Below are positions 25,413 to 34,852 of a stretch of 64,000 bases of DNA, piece after piece. The notes under the pieces were generated by a model. The model was not told where the DNA came from, searched no databases, and saw only the letters and a list, made by a program, of their open reading frames with translations. Every line of letters starts with the position of its first letter. The first letter of the stretch is position 1. The position numbers were made by a program, and so were the translations under genes. This DNA is from CAWGYQ01 sp963817395 (lineage in GTDB: Bacteria > Acidobacteriota > Vicinamibacteria > Vicinamibacterales > CAVPJW01), in contig CAWFOC010000003.1 of assembly GCA_963817395.1 (NCBI GenBank), positions 992,001 through 1,056,000 on the forward strand. The letters run 5' to 3'.

Positions 25413-26725
25413 TGACGTTTCTTGCGTTTGCGTTCGTGCTGGGGGTCCTGATCTTCGTGCACGAGCTCGGTCATTTTCTGGCGGCGAAGCGCATCGGCGT
25501 GCGCGTGCTGAAGTTTCAGCTCGGATTCAACCCCACGGTGCTCAGCAAGAAGTGGGGTGACACCGAGTACGGGATCGGGATCGTCCCGCTCGGCGGGTAC
25601 GTGAAGATGGCCGGCGAGAATCCCGAGGAACCCCGAAGCGGCCGCGACGACGAGTTCCTGTCGAAGACCAAGTGGCAGCGCTTCCAGGTGATGATCATGG
25701 GCCCCGCCATGAACCTCCTGCTCGCCGTCGTGTTGACGGCGGTCGTGCTGGCGCAGGGCGCCGATGTGCCGGCGTTCCAGGATCAACCTCCGGTCGTCGC
25801 CTCGGTCGTGGCCGATACCGTGGCTGCACAAGCCGGCGTTCAGCCGGGCGACCGCATCATGAGCGTCAACGGCCAGGATGTGGCGACCTGGGAACAGGTC
25901 TTCGTGCAGATTGCGTCACGCGGTCCCAACCCCTTGACCCTCGGCCTTCTGCGCGAGGGTAAAGAGGTGTCGGTGAGCATCCCGGGGACCTCGGATACGA
26001 AGCTCCAGGTGCGCGACATCGGCGTCATGCCGGACGCCCATCCCTATGTCTCTGCGGTGACGCCGGGTGAACCTGCCGAGCAGGCCGGGTTCAAAGCGGG
26101 CGATGTGGTACTGGCCGTGAACGAGCAGCCGATCGCGTTTGCCCGCCAGCTGTCCGAGGCGATTGCAAAAAAGGCGGAGACTCCCATCACGATCGCCATC
26201 GAGCGCGACGGCACGCGTCAGGATATTCACGTGACGCCGGCGCGACGAGGCGAGATTGGCATGATCGGTATTCGCATCGGCGATGCGGTGAAGACCTTCG
26301 AGCCGGGTCCGCTCGAAGCGATCCGCCTGAGCCTGGTCCGCAACTACGAGTACTCCATCCTGATCTTCCGAACGCTCTGGGGCCTCGTGACCGGCGAGAC
26401 CTCGCCGCGTCAGCTGATGGGGCCCGTGGCGATCGCTCAGATGTCCGGAGAATCGGCACAAGCCGGGTGGCTGTCGCTGCTGGCCCTGATGTCGGCGATC
26501 AGCCTCAACCTGGGGCTGCTCAACCTGATGCCGATTCCCGTGCTCGACGGCGGACACATCCTCATCATGGCGCTCGAGGGCGTGACGCGGCGCGACTTCA
26601 GCATGGCGGTCAAGGAGAAGATGTTCCTCGCGGGCTTCGTGCTGCTCGCGATGCTGATGGTCACCGTCATCTACAACGATCTGACACGGATTCCCTGGAT
26701 CGAGAACCTCATGCCCTGGCGGTGA
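25412..26725 (+). CDS. rseP: RseP-type site-2 intramembrane metalloprotease
   Basis: A 437-residue zinc protease cleaving membrane-anchored anti-sigma factors or signal peptides. Active site HELGH (His17, Glu18, His21) in the first helix, third ligand Asp379 in MPIPVLDGGH. Two PDZ domains lie between (PGDRIMSVNGQDV and AGDVVLAVNEQPI). ATG 25412 overlaps the dxr stop as TGATG. No sigma-E or anti-sigma gene is in the window. Confidence 0.94.
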   Translation: MTFLAFAFVLGVLIFVHELGHFLAAKRIGVRVLKFQLGFNPTVLSKKWGDTEYGIGIVPLGGYVKMAGENPEEPRSGRDDEFLSKTKWQRFQVMIMGPAMNLLLAVVLTAVVLAQGADVPAFQDQPPVVASVVADTVAAQAGVQPGDRIMSVNGQDVATWEQVFVQIASRGPNPLTLGLLREGKEVSVSIPGTSDTKLQVRDIGVMPDAHPYVSAVTPGEPAEQAGFKAGDVVLAVNEQPIAFARQLSEAIAKKAETPITIAIERDGTRQDIHVTPARRGEIGMIGIRIGDAVKTFEPGPLEAIRLSLVRNYEYSILIFRTLWGLVTGETSPRQLMGPVAIAQMSGESAQAGWLSLLALMSAISLNLGLLNLMPIPVLDGGHILIMALEGVTRRDFSMAVKEKMFLAGFVLLAMLMVTVIYNDLTRIPWIENLMPWR

Positions 26726-26734
26726 CGGTCGGGA

Positions 26735-28025
26735 TCAGCCGAGATGGCGAAGCGCGAGCCGCGCCGCGCGAATCGTCCGGTCCACGTCGCGCGCCGTGTG
26801 AGCGGCGGACAGGAACCAGGCCTCGAACTGCGAGGGCGGCGGATAGACGCCCTGCGCGAGCATGCCGTGGAAGAACGTGGCATACCGCGCCGTGTCGGCC
26901 GTGAGCGCTGAGTCGTAATCGCGCACCTGCCGATCCGTAAAGAAGGGCGTCAGGCAGGATCCCATCGCGTTCACCTGTAGAGCGACGCCTGCCGTGCGGG
27001 CCGCGTCGGCGAGCCCGTCGGCCAGATCCGCGGTCAGCCTCGCGAGTCGGCGGTAGAGAGACGCGGACAGGCGCGAAATCGACCAGATTCCGGCCGCCAT
27101 CGCGAGCGGATTGCCCGAGAGCGTGCCTGCCTGATAGACGCCGCCAGAGGGCGCGACCAGTTTCATCAGGTCCGCGCGCCCGCCGTACGCCCCCACCGGA
27201 AGACCGCCGCCGATGATCTTGCCCAGGCACGTCAAGTCGGGCCGGACGCCGAACAGCGCCTGAGCGCCGCCTGCGCTCGCGCGAAATCCGGAGATGACCT
27301 CGTCGAAGACGAGGAGGATTCCATACCGATCGCACAGCGCTCGAAGCCCCGGAAGAAAACCATCGACAGGTGGAACGATCCCCATGTTTCCGGCGATGGG
27401 CTCGACGATGAACGCGGCAATCCGACCGTCGTGCTCTGCACAGAGCCGCTCGCACGAGTCCAGGTCGTTGTAGCGCGCGAGCAGCGTATCGGCGGTGGCC
27501 CCGCGGGGAACGCCCGGACTGTCGGGCACACCGAGGGTGGTGGCACCGGATCCCGCCTTCACGAGAAACGCATCGGCATGACCGTGGTAGCAGCCTTCGA
27601 ACTTGACGATCCGATCCCGTCCGGTCGCGGCACGCGCCACGCGTACCGCGCTCATCGTCGCCTCGGTTCCCGAACAGACGAAGCGAACGCGCTCGAGGGA
27701 GGGCATCAGCTTCGACACGCGCTCGGCGAGCTCCACCTCGAGGGGATTCGGCGCGCCGAAACTGGTCCCGTTCCGAGCGACGCGCGAGAGGGTGCTGAGC
27801 GAGCGAGGGAGGCGCATGGCCGTGGATCAGCGGGCCCCACGACATCACGTAATCGATGAAGCGATGACCGTCCACATCCTCGATGTAGGCGCCGCGAGCC
27901 CGGCGGATGAACAGGGGATGTCCGCCGACCGCCTTGAACGCCCGCACGGGGCTGTTCACGCCGCCAGGCAGGCGTTGCTCGGCTCGCAGGAAGAGCCGCC
28001 TCGAGCGAGGCGCGCGAAACGTCAT
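26735..28025 (-). CDS. hemL: Glutamate-1-semialdehyde 2,1-aminomutase, one frame break
   Basis: A PLP enzyme making 5-aminolevulinate from glutamate 1-semialdehyde. LPGGVNSPVRAF and DYVMSWGPLIHGHAPP are in the first frame. RVRFVCSGTEATMSAVRVAR, VFDEVISGFR and the Schiff-base lysine in TCLGKIIGGGLPVGAYGG are in the second. The break near 27800 is repaired by removing one base, giving about 429 residues. It is last in the heme operon and convergent with rseP. Confidence 0.93.
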
Positions 28026-28037
28026 GAATGAAGGGGG

Positions 28038-29030
28038 CTAGGACAACCGACGCGCAGCGTCGCGCGCGTAATAGGAGATGATGATGTCGGCGCCCGCACG
28101 AGCGATGGACGTCAGGGTCTCCATCATGGCGCGCGGCTCGTCGATCCAGCCGTTGGCCGCGGCAGCCTTCAGCATGGCGTACTCACCGCTCACCTGGTAG
28201 GCCGCCGTCGGGTACTGACAGTCGTCCTTCACACGCCGGATCACATCCAGACACGGCAGCGCGGGCTTGACCATGACGATGTCGGCCCCTTCGGCGATGT
28301 CCTCGCGGACCTCGCGCAGCGCTTCCTCGATGTTGGCCGGATCCATCTGGTGAGACTGCCGATCGCCGAACTTCGGCTGAGATCCCGCCGCGTCACGAAA
28401 TGGCCCGTAGAACGCGGAGCAGTACTTGGCCGCGTACGACATGATCGCAACCGGCGTATGGCCATGCTCGTCGAGCGCCTTCCGAATGGCTGCGACCCGT
28501 CCATCCATCATGTCGGAGGGAGCAACGATGTCGGCGCCGGCGGAAGCGTGCGACAGCGACGTCCGCACGAGCTGCTCGACCGTCGCATCGTTCGCGATCT
28601 CGTGTCCCTCGAGAATTCCACAGTGACCGTGCGAGGTGTATTCACACAGACAGACGTCCGTGATCACCAGCAGATCGCGGACCTCGCGTTTGAGAGCTCG
28701 TGTAGCCGTCTGCACGGGACCATGCGCATCATAGGCGGACGACCCCACGTCGTCTTTCGAGGCCGGGATGCCGAAGAGCAGCACCGCGGGCACACCCTCT
28801 GCGCGCGCCGAGGCTGCCTCGCGCACGGCCTCGTCGACCGAGAGCTGGAAGACCCCCGGTATTGAGGGAACCGGGCGCCGCACGCCCTCACCCTCGCAGA
28901 TGAACAAGGGATAGACGAACATTTCAGGCGAGAGACGCGTCTCACGAATGAACCCGCGCAGCCCCGACGTGCGCCGTAACCGGCGCAGGCGGCGTGGCAG
29001 GGAGAAGGCCGTCGATGACGTGGTCGGCAT
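28038..29030 (-). CDS. hemB: Porphobilinogen synthase (delta-aminolevulinic acid dehydratase)
   Basis: A 330-residue TIM-barrel enzyme condensing two ALA. The zinc-binding cysteine triad is in DVCLCEYTSHGHCG, so it is the zinc-dependent type. Schiff-base lysines are in SYAAKYCSAFYGPFRDA and DIVMVKPALPCLD. ATG 29030 lies 3 bases after the cobA/hemD stop and 12 bases before hemL. Confidence 0.96.
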   Translation of the reverse strand: MPTTSSTAFSLPRRLRRLRRTSGLRGFIRETRLSPEMFVYPLFICEGEGVRRPVPSIPGVFQLSVDEAVREAASARAEGVPAVLLFGIPASKDDVGSSAYDAHGPVQTATRALKREVRDLLVITDVCLCEYTSHGHCGILEGHEIANDATVEQLVRTSLSHASAGADIVAPSDMMDGRVAAIRKALDEHGHTPVAIMSYAAKYCSAFYGPFRDAAGSQPKFGDRQSHQMDPANIEEALREVREDIAEGADIVMVKPALPCLDVIRRVKDDCQYPTAAYQVSGEYAMLKAAAANGWIDEPRAMMETLTSIARAGADIIISYYARDAARRLS

Positions 29031-29033
29031 GGC

Positions 29034-30605
29034 TCAATCATCCGAACGTGCGCGGGCTCCGGCAGGGGAGCGCTCGACGGCCGGCTTCGCATAGTGGTGC
29101 GCAATCGCCTCGACCAGGCCTGGGATGGTGTACTGCGAGGCCATGATCGAGGTCTTGATGGCATAGCGTTCGGCCGCTTCGGCCGTGACGGGCCCGATCG
29201 ATGCCACGAGCGTCGTGCGCAGCAGATCGGCCGCCTGATCCAGCCCATAGAGCTGCACGAAGCTTTTCACCGCCGACGGGCTGGTAAAGGTCATCACATC
29301 GATCTGCCGGTCGAGCAGCATGCGGTAGATATCCGGCTCGCCGTCTCCTTCGATGAGCTCGGTGCGGTAGATGGTGACTTCGCTCACATCGGCACCGGCC
29401 TTGCGAAGTTCGTCGCCGAGTACATCTCGCGCTTTGTCGGTTCGCGGCCAGAGCACGCGGAGGCCGCTCAGATCGCCGTGTGCCTTCATGACCGTGGTAA
29501 TCGCCTCGGCCTTGAACTCGCTCGGAATCGCGTCGACCTTCAGGCCGAACGGCGCAAGATGAGCGGCCGTGGCCGGTCCCACCGCGCACAACCGGACTCC
29601 CTTCAGCTGGCGCACGTCGTGTGCTCCGGCCACGAGACGCTGCATGAAGAAATCGACCGCATTGCCGCTGGTGAAGACGATCCAGTGGAAATCGGCAATG
29701 CCGTCGAGCGCTTCGTCGAGAGGCGTGACGTCGTCAACCGGCACGATTCGCACGAGAGGCGCCTCGATGGCTTCCGCGCCGAGCCGTTCGAGCTGCTCGA
29801 CGAATTCCCTGGCCTGTTCTCGTGGTCTCGTCACCACGATGCGCTTGCCGAAGAGCGGCCTCGTGTCGAACCAGCGCAGGTGCTCGCGCAGCCCCGCCAC
29901 GCGGCCGACGACGAGGATGGTGGGGCGTCGCTCACGGCGCTGGTGCGCGAAATTCGACAATTCTTCGAGCGTCGCCACCACCGTTTCCTGGGTCGGCAGC
30001 GTCCCGTCCACGATCACGGCGGCGGTTTCATCGGGTGCGCGGCCCGAAGCCACCAGGTTGTCGATGATGGCCGGGAGCTGGCGCGATCCGGCGTAGCAGA
30101 CCAGCGTGCCCTCGAGTTTGGCCAGGCTCTTCCAGTCCACCTGCGGAGGGGTCGTGCTCTCGTCCTCATGCCCCCGGATGAAGGTCAACGTGTCGCCGCC
30201 GCCCGGATACGTCACGGGAATGCCTGCATATGAGGGACTTGCCACTGCGGCGGGAATGCCAGGCACGACCTCGAAGCGCACGCCCTGTTCGTGGAGGAAC
30301 AGCGCCTCGGGACCGCCGTGATCGAACACGAACGGATCTCCCCACTTGAGACGCGCCACCACCTTGCCCTCGCGAGCCTTCTCGGCGAGGAGATAGCAGA
30401 TAGCCTCCTGCTCGAGCGGTTGGGGTGACACGGTGCCGACATCGATGCGCTCGGCGTCAGGACGTGCGTAACCAAGCAGCCGCGGATTGACCAGGTGATC
30501 GTGCAGCACCACATCGGCGCTCGCGAGGCATTGCTGCCCCCTGACCGTGATGAGGCTGGGGTCGCCCGGCCCGGCTCCGATGAGATAGACCATCGGACGT
30601 GTCAT
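29034..30605 (-). CDS. cobA-hemD: Bifunctional uroporphyrinogen-III C-methyltransferase / uroporphyrinogen-III synthase
   Basis: A 523-residue fusion. Residues about 4-245 are the SAM-dependent methyltransferase (VYLIGAGPGDPSLITVRG, RLKWGDPFVFDHGGPEA, PGGGDTLTFIRGH), which makes precorrin-2 for siroheme or B12. Residues about 270-510 are HemD (GKRIVVTRPREQAREF, FTSGNAVDFFMQRL, MTFTSPSAVKSFVQLY), which closes the tetrapyrrole ring. ATG 30605 is 13 bases after hemC. The fusion occurs in several phyla and places a branch-point enzyme in one polypeptide. Confidence 0.93.
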   Translation of the reverse strand: MTRPMVYLIGAGPGDPSLITVRGQQCLASADVVLHDHLVNPRLLGYARPDAERIDVGTVSPQPLEQEAICYLLAEKAREGKVVARLKWGDPFVFDHGGPEALFLHEQGVRFEVVPGIPAAVASPSYAGIPVTYPGGGDTLTFIRGHEDESTTPPQVDWKSLAKLEGTLVCYAGSRQLPAIIDNLVASGRAPDETAAVIVDGTLPTQETVVATLEELSNFAHQRRERRPTILVVGRVAGLREHLRWFDTRPLFGKRIVVTRPREQAREFVEQLERLGAEAIEAPLVRIVPVDDVTPLDEALDGIADFHWIVFTSGNAVDFFMQRLVAGAHDVRQLKGVRLCAVGPATAAHLAPFGLKVDAIPSEFKAEAITTVMKAHGDLSGLRVLWPRTDKARDVLGDELRKAGADVSEVTIYRTELIEGDGEPDIYRMLLDRQIDVMTFTSPSAVKSFVQLYGLDQAADLLRTTLVASIGPVTAEAAERYAIKTSIMASQYTIPGLVEAIAHHYAKPAVERSPAGARARSDD

Positions 30606-30618
30606 GCGTTGTCCATCG

Positions 30619-31590
30619 CTACGGCTGCTCCTCGACCGGCGCGTCAAAACGCTCGGCCTGATCCAACAGCTCGCGCGCACCCTCGGCGAGCATTGCCTGC
30701 CCGACACGAACGCCGAGATCGGCGGGCCGACTTCGGCTGCCTCGATCTTCGCGGCGTATCAGGCGCTCGCCGTCGAGAGATGCGACGACCACCGTCAGCG
30801 TGAGGTCGCCGCCGTCCACTTCCGCCAGTGCGCCCAGTGGCGCCTGGCACCCGGCTTCGAGGGTGACCACGACGGCCCGCTCGGCAGTGAGCATCGTCAT
30901 CGCTGGTTCATCGCCAATCTGCGAGATCAACGCGCGGGTGTGCTCGTCCCCGCTACGGATCTCCAGGGCGACGGTGCCCTGTCCGGGAGCCGGCACGGAG
31001 ACCGCGACGGGCACCGCGAGCGACACACGATGCGCAGCGCCCAGACGATTGAGCCCCGCGACCGCCAGGACCAGCACATCGTACTCGCCGCGGTCCAGTT
31101 TGCGAAGCCGCGTATCGAGATTGCCGCGAATCGGGTCGAACGAGGCCGACGGCCAGACGCGGCGGAGCTGCGTGCTTCGTCGCAGACTGCTCGTCCCGAT
31201 GCGGGGCGTCTGACCCAGAGCCCTCACCAGATCTTCGAGCGTCCATCGAAGGGCGCCGCGCGATTCGGCCACCACGAAGGCGTCGCGCGGATCCTCCCTG
31301 GGCAGTGCGCCCCCCAGGTCGAGCCCCTGGGGTAGCAGGGCTGGAAGATCCTTGCTGCTGTGCACGGCGACGTCGATGGTGCCGTTCAGCAGTGCGTCTT
31401 CCAGCTCCTTCACGAAGACGCGCTTGGTGCCGAGCTCCGAGAGCGGCGTCTCACTGCGCTGGTCCGCCAGCGTGCGAATGATGATGGTTTCGCATCCGAT
31501 ACCCAGCCGCTCGAGCAGGAGCCGTTCGACGAGCCGCGACTGCGCGAGCGCGAGCTGGCTGCCGCGGGTCCCGAGGCGCAGAGCCTTCAC
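30619..31590 (-). CDS. hemC: Porphobilinogen deaminase (hydroxymethylbilane synthase)
   Basis: A 323-residue enzyme assembling four porphobilinogens. LGTRGSQLALAQS, DVAVHSSKDLP, the substrate arginines in RIGTSSLRRSTQL, and GNLDTRL are conserved, and the dipyrromethane-cofactor cysteine lies in EAGCQAPLGAL. Start GTG 31590 overlaps the hemA stop (GTGA), so it is translationally coupled. Confidence 0.95.
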   Translation of the reverse strand: MKALRLGTRGSQLALAQSRLVERLLLERLGIGCETIIIRTLADQRSETPLSELGTKRVFVKELEDALLNGTIDVAVHSSKDLPALLPQGLDLGGALPREDPRDAFVVAESRGALRWTLEDLVRALGQTPRIGTSSLRRSTQLRRVWPSASFDPIRGNLDTRLRKLDRGEYDVLVLAVAGLNRLGAAHRVSLAVPVAVSVPAPGQGTVALEIRSGDEHTRALISQIGDEPAMTMLTAERAVVVTLEAGCQAPLGALAEVDGGDLTLTVVVASLDGERLIRREDRGSRSRPADLGVRVGQAMLAEGARELLDQAERFDAPVEEQP

Positions 31591-32957
31591 CGACGCGCTG
31601 GCCCCTTCGACGAGACCGTTTCGTCTCGCTGGGACTTCATATCCGTCGTTTCGACATCGTCGGCGAAGTCGGCCGGCGCGGCTGTGTGATCGTCGGCCCC
31701 GAGGTTGAACAGCCTGCTGAGAGCATCCGAGTACGCGATGACCTTGTCCGGGTTCGTCACGCCCTTGAGCTGTTCCGTGGGCGTCAGGACCAGCTTTTCG
31801 ACGAGCAGCCTCGTGATCTCGTCCACGCGCGCGCGTGCCTCTGGCGAGAGACCAGAGAGCTTGCCGTCGAGCCGACGGAGCTCGGCACGACGCACGTCCT
31901 CGAACCGGCGGCGAAGCGCGACGATGGTGGGCACGACACCACGTGAGTGGAGCCACGCCATGAAACGGGCCACTTCGTCGTCCACGAGGGCTTCGGCACG
32001 GTCGACTTCGCTGGTTCGCCGGGACAGGTTGTCCTGCACGATCGTCTGCAGATCGTCGACGTTGTAGAGAAACACCTGCTCGATTTCTCCCACGGCCGGA
32101 TCCACGTCGCGCGGGACCGCAATGTCGATGATGAAGAGCGGTTGATTGCGTCGCGAGCGCATGGCGGTGGCGATATCAACGCGACTCAGGATCGGATGCG
32201 GCGAGCCGGTAGCAGCCACCACGATGTCCACGCCCGCGAGGGCCGAGGGCAGCTGGTCCCACGGAATCGCCGAAGCGCCAAGATACTCGGCCGCTGCTGC
32301 GACATGCGCGAGCGTCCGGCTGGTCATGGCGACCGCCGAAATGCCCTGAGCCTGCAGGTGGCGCGCCGTCAGCTTGCCCATCTCGCCGGCGCCCACCACC
32401 AGCACGCGGCGACCCTGCAGGCTGCCGAAGATCTTGCGGGCCAGACTGACCGCGGCATAGCTGACCGATACAGCGCCCTCGCCGAGTCCCGTCTCGGCAC
32501 GCACGCGCTTGCCCACCGCGAACGAGTGATGGAACAACCGATTCAGCAGCGGACCCGATGATCGGCGGTCCGCCGCGAGGAAATAGGCGCGCTTCACCTG
32601 CCCGAGAATCTGGGGTTCGCCGACGACCATCGACTCGAGCCCGGCCGAGACCCGAAACAGGTGTCGCGCGGCGTCCTGGTCGGTGCGTTCGTAGAAATGC
32701 GCGGCCACCTCGTCGTCTGCCACGGCGTGAAACGTCGAGAAAAATGCGCGCAATTCGCGTCCGGCCGCCGGGAGATCTTCGGTGGCCACGTAGACCTCGG
32801 CGCGGTTGCACGTGCCGAGGACGACGGCCTCGGAGACGGTCGGCACCTGCTCGAGTTGTGAGAGAGCCTCTCCCAGACCGCGGCTGGCGAAATCGAGCCG
32901 CTCGCGCAGTGCAATCGGCGCCGTGCGATGGCTGATACCAAGCAGGGAAAGATGCAT
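31587..32957 (-). CDS. hemA: Glutamyl-tRNA reductase
   Basis: A 456-residue enzyme giving glutamate 1-semialdehyde from Glu-tRNA, the entry to heme by the C5 route. Catalytic Cys50 is in VVLGTCNRAEVY. Also present are GLESMVVGEPQILGQVK, the NADPH motif VLVVGAGEMGKL and the C-terminal dimerisation helices. A tail of about 45 residues after LSRLFNLG is not conserved. A tRNA-Glu gene, its substrate, lies elsewhere in the window. Confidence 0.95.
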   Translation of the reverse strand: MHLSLLGISHRTAPIALRERLDFASRGLGEALSQLEQVPTVSEAVVLGTCNRAEVYVATEDLPAAGRELRAFFSTFHAVADDEVAAHFYERTDQDAARHLFRVSAGLESMVVGEPQILGQVKRAYFLAADRRSSGPLLNRLFHHSFAVGKRVRAETGLGEGAVSVSYAAVSLARKIFGSLQGRRVLVVGAGEMGKLTARHLQAQGISAVAMTSRTLAHVAAAAEYLGASAIPWDQLPSALAGVDIVVAATGSPHPILSRVDIATAMRSRRNQPLFIIDIAVPRDVDPAVGEIEQVFLYNVDDLQTIVQDNLSRRTSEVDRAEALVDDEVARFMAWLHSRGVVPTIVALRRRFEDVRRAELRRLDGKLSGLSPEARARVDEITRLLVEKLVLTPTEQLKGVTNPDKVIAYSDALSRLFNLGADDHTAAPADFADDVETTDMKSQRDETVSSKGPARR

Positions 32958-32967
32958 GCGTCGCGGT

Positions 32968-33792
32968 CTAGAAGTTGTGGCTCTTCGTCAGGAAGTAGCT
33001 CACCGGAACGAAGTTCAGGAGGACGATGACGAATCCCACGGCCGACAGCCACGCCGCGCGGCGACCGCGCCATCCGATGGCGCGCACCGCGTAGAGCTCG
33101 AACGTGTAAACCAGCCAGCAGATCAGGGCGACAAAAATCTTCGGGTCGAGCAGCGACATGGCCTGAAGACGTGGATCGTCGAGCCCGGACTCTCGCGCCT
33201 GGGCGACCCAGATGGCGCCAATCGCGACGCCGACGGTCAGAAACAGCCAGCCGATGGTGATGGCTCGGCTGTTCATCTGATCCAGGACCTGCAAGGAAGG
33301 CAGTCGCGCGTAGAAGAAGCCGAGGTGCTTCGCCTTGATCTCCTTGAACAGCAGGACGTAGGTCACGCCAATCACGCATGCGAGCGCGAAGCTCGCATAC
33401 GCGAAGAGCAGCGACGAGACGTGCAACGCGAACCAGGGGCTTTGGAGCACCGCCGCGCGTTCCGCCGCGTCGTGGCTGAGCGCCGGAATCGTCTGCAGAG
33501 CCGTCAGGAGCGGAAGAATGAACACTCCCATCGCGCGCTCGTCGGTCGTCATCTCGATGTAGAGATACGAAAGCGCCAGCAACCAGACGAACATCGAAAT
33601 GGCGGGCGTCGTGCCGGCGAACGGCACATGGCCGAGCGCCATGGTCTGCATGCCGATCACGAAGGTGTGCAGGAGCGTTGCGCCGACCAGCAGGGCGCTG
33701 GCCGTGCGTCCGGCCATCTGGTGACGCGTCGTGAAATGGACGATGTAGGCGATCGTCGCCGCCGCATATCCAAGCAGTGGAATCCAGTTCAT
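32968..33792 (-). CDS. CcsA/HemX-family membrane protein
   Basis: A 274-residue protein with about eight transmembrane helices, beginning MNWIPLLGYAAATIAYIVHF (ATG 33792). The HVSSLLFAYASFALACV segment matches the cytochrome c assembly (CcsA) fold, but the tryptophan-rich WWD motif of true cytochrome c synthetases is absent. That makes it HemX-like, a protein thought to influence HemA level. Its place directly before hemA supports that reading. Confidence 0.78.
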   Translation of the reverse strand: MNWIPLLGYAAATIAYIVHFTTRHQMAGRTASALLVGATLLHTFVIGMQTMALGHVPFAGTTPAISMFVWLLALSYLYIEMTTDERAMGVFILPLLTALQTIPALSHDAAERAAVLQSPWFALHVSSLLFAYASFALACVIGVTYVLLFKEIKAKHLGFFYARLPSLQVLDQMNSRAITIGWLFLTVGVAIGAIWVAQARESGLDDPRLQAMSLLDPKIFVALICWLVYTFELYAVRAIGWRGRRAAWLSAVGFVIVLLNFVPVSYFLTKSHNF

Positions 33793-33874
33793 GGTCACCC
33801 TTGCCAGGCCCGGCGAGCACGGCACCTGCACACCCGCAGCGTACGACGCCCGGCGGGCTGCCCCTCAGCGATCG

Positions 33875-34851
33875 TCAGTGTGTCGTCGGTGCGTAGTAAC
33901 CCTGCTTCGTGCGGGGGCGTGCGTTCGGACGGTTGACCCGCACCACGATTCGACGCCAGGCGCCGTCGCGGCGGCCGTTCTTCGAGGTGTAGCCGAGCGA
34001 GTACTGGCTCGACAGCTCCTCGGCAATCTGTCCGTAGATGGAGGCCAGCTCCTCGACGCCCGTCGGAAAGAACACCCGGCCGCCGGTTTCCTCCGTGAGC
34101 TGTCTGAGGGCGAACTCCGCCTCGCGGAATCCCCGCGCAGTCTGATTGATCGCGCCCGCGAAGACCGATGGCGTAGATCGGCTGTTTCCGATCGCTTGGC
34201 CAGCTCGAGCACCTCCTCGAACGACACCAGGCTCGAGGTGTCTTCGCCGTCGGACAACACGATGATGGCCTGGCGGCGCACTTCGTCCGCGTTGCGGGCC
34301 TGAATCTTTTTCAGTTCCTTCAGCGAAATGTAGATGGCGTTGTACAGGGCGGTCGATCCGCCCGCGGCCGTCTGCTGAATGGCGCGCTCGAGCGCCAGGG
34401 AGTCGTTCGTGAAGGGCTGCACGATCTCGACGCGGCTGTCGAAGTCGATGACCTCGGCCACGTCTGCCGTCCGCAGGCGCCGGGCAAAGCCCACCGCGGC
34501 CTCCTGCGCCGTTGCCAGTTTGTCCTCCATGCTGGCGCTGGTGTCGAGCAGAAGTGCCAGGGCGATCGGCTGATTCGAGCGGTTGAAATAGGACACGTCC
34601 TGCATGACGCCGTCCTCGAAGATCGAGAACATCGCCTCGTCCAGGTCGGTGACGTAGCGGTTGGTGCCGTCGGTGACGGTCACATTGAGCGAGACCACTT
34701 CGATGCCGACGGAGAAGGTTGGCGCCTGCGGCTTCTGCTTGCCGTCGGGAGGTTGAGTGCCGGTCTGGGGCGTCTGGTCGCCGCCAAGGGCGACCGCGCA
34801 GATGGGAAGGGCGGCGAGAAAAACGACGGGAAGGAAGGCTCGTCCGCGCAT
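33875..34851 (-). CDS. VWFA-related secreted protein, frame break
   Basis: A signal peptide is followed by IEVVSLNVTVTDGTNRYVTDL, a von Willebrand A domain with MIDAS motif LLLDTSASM and LSDGED, and ending GYYAPTTH. This architecture is the 'VWFA-related domain' set common in Acidobacteria. The frame is lost near 34165-34185 and resumes as FAGAINQTARGFREAEFALR and MFFPTGVEELASIYGQ; it needs either one base added or two removed. The function is unknown; VWA domains usually bind protein partners through a divalent metal. Confidence 0.75.
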
Positions 34852-34852
34852 G

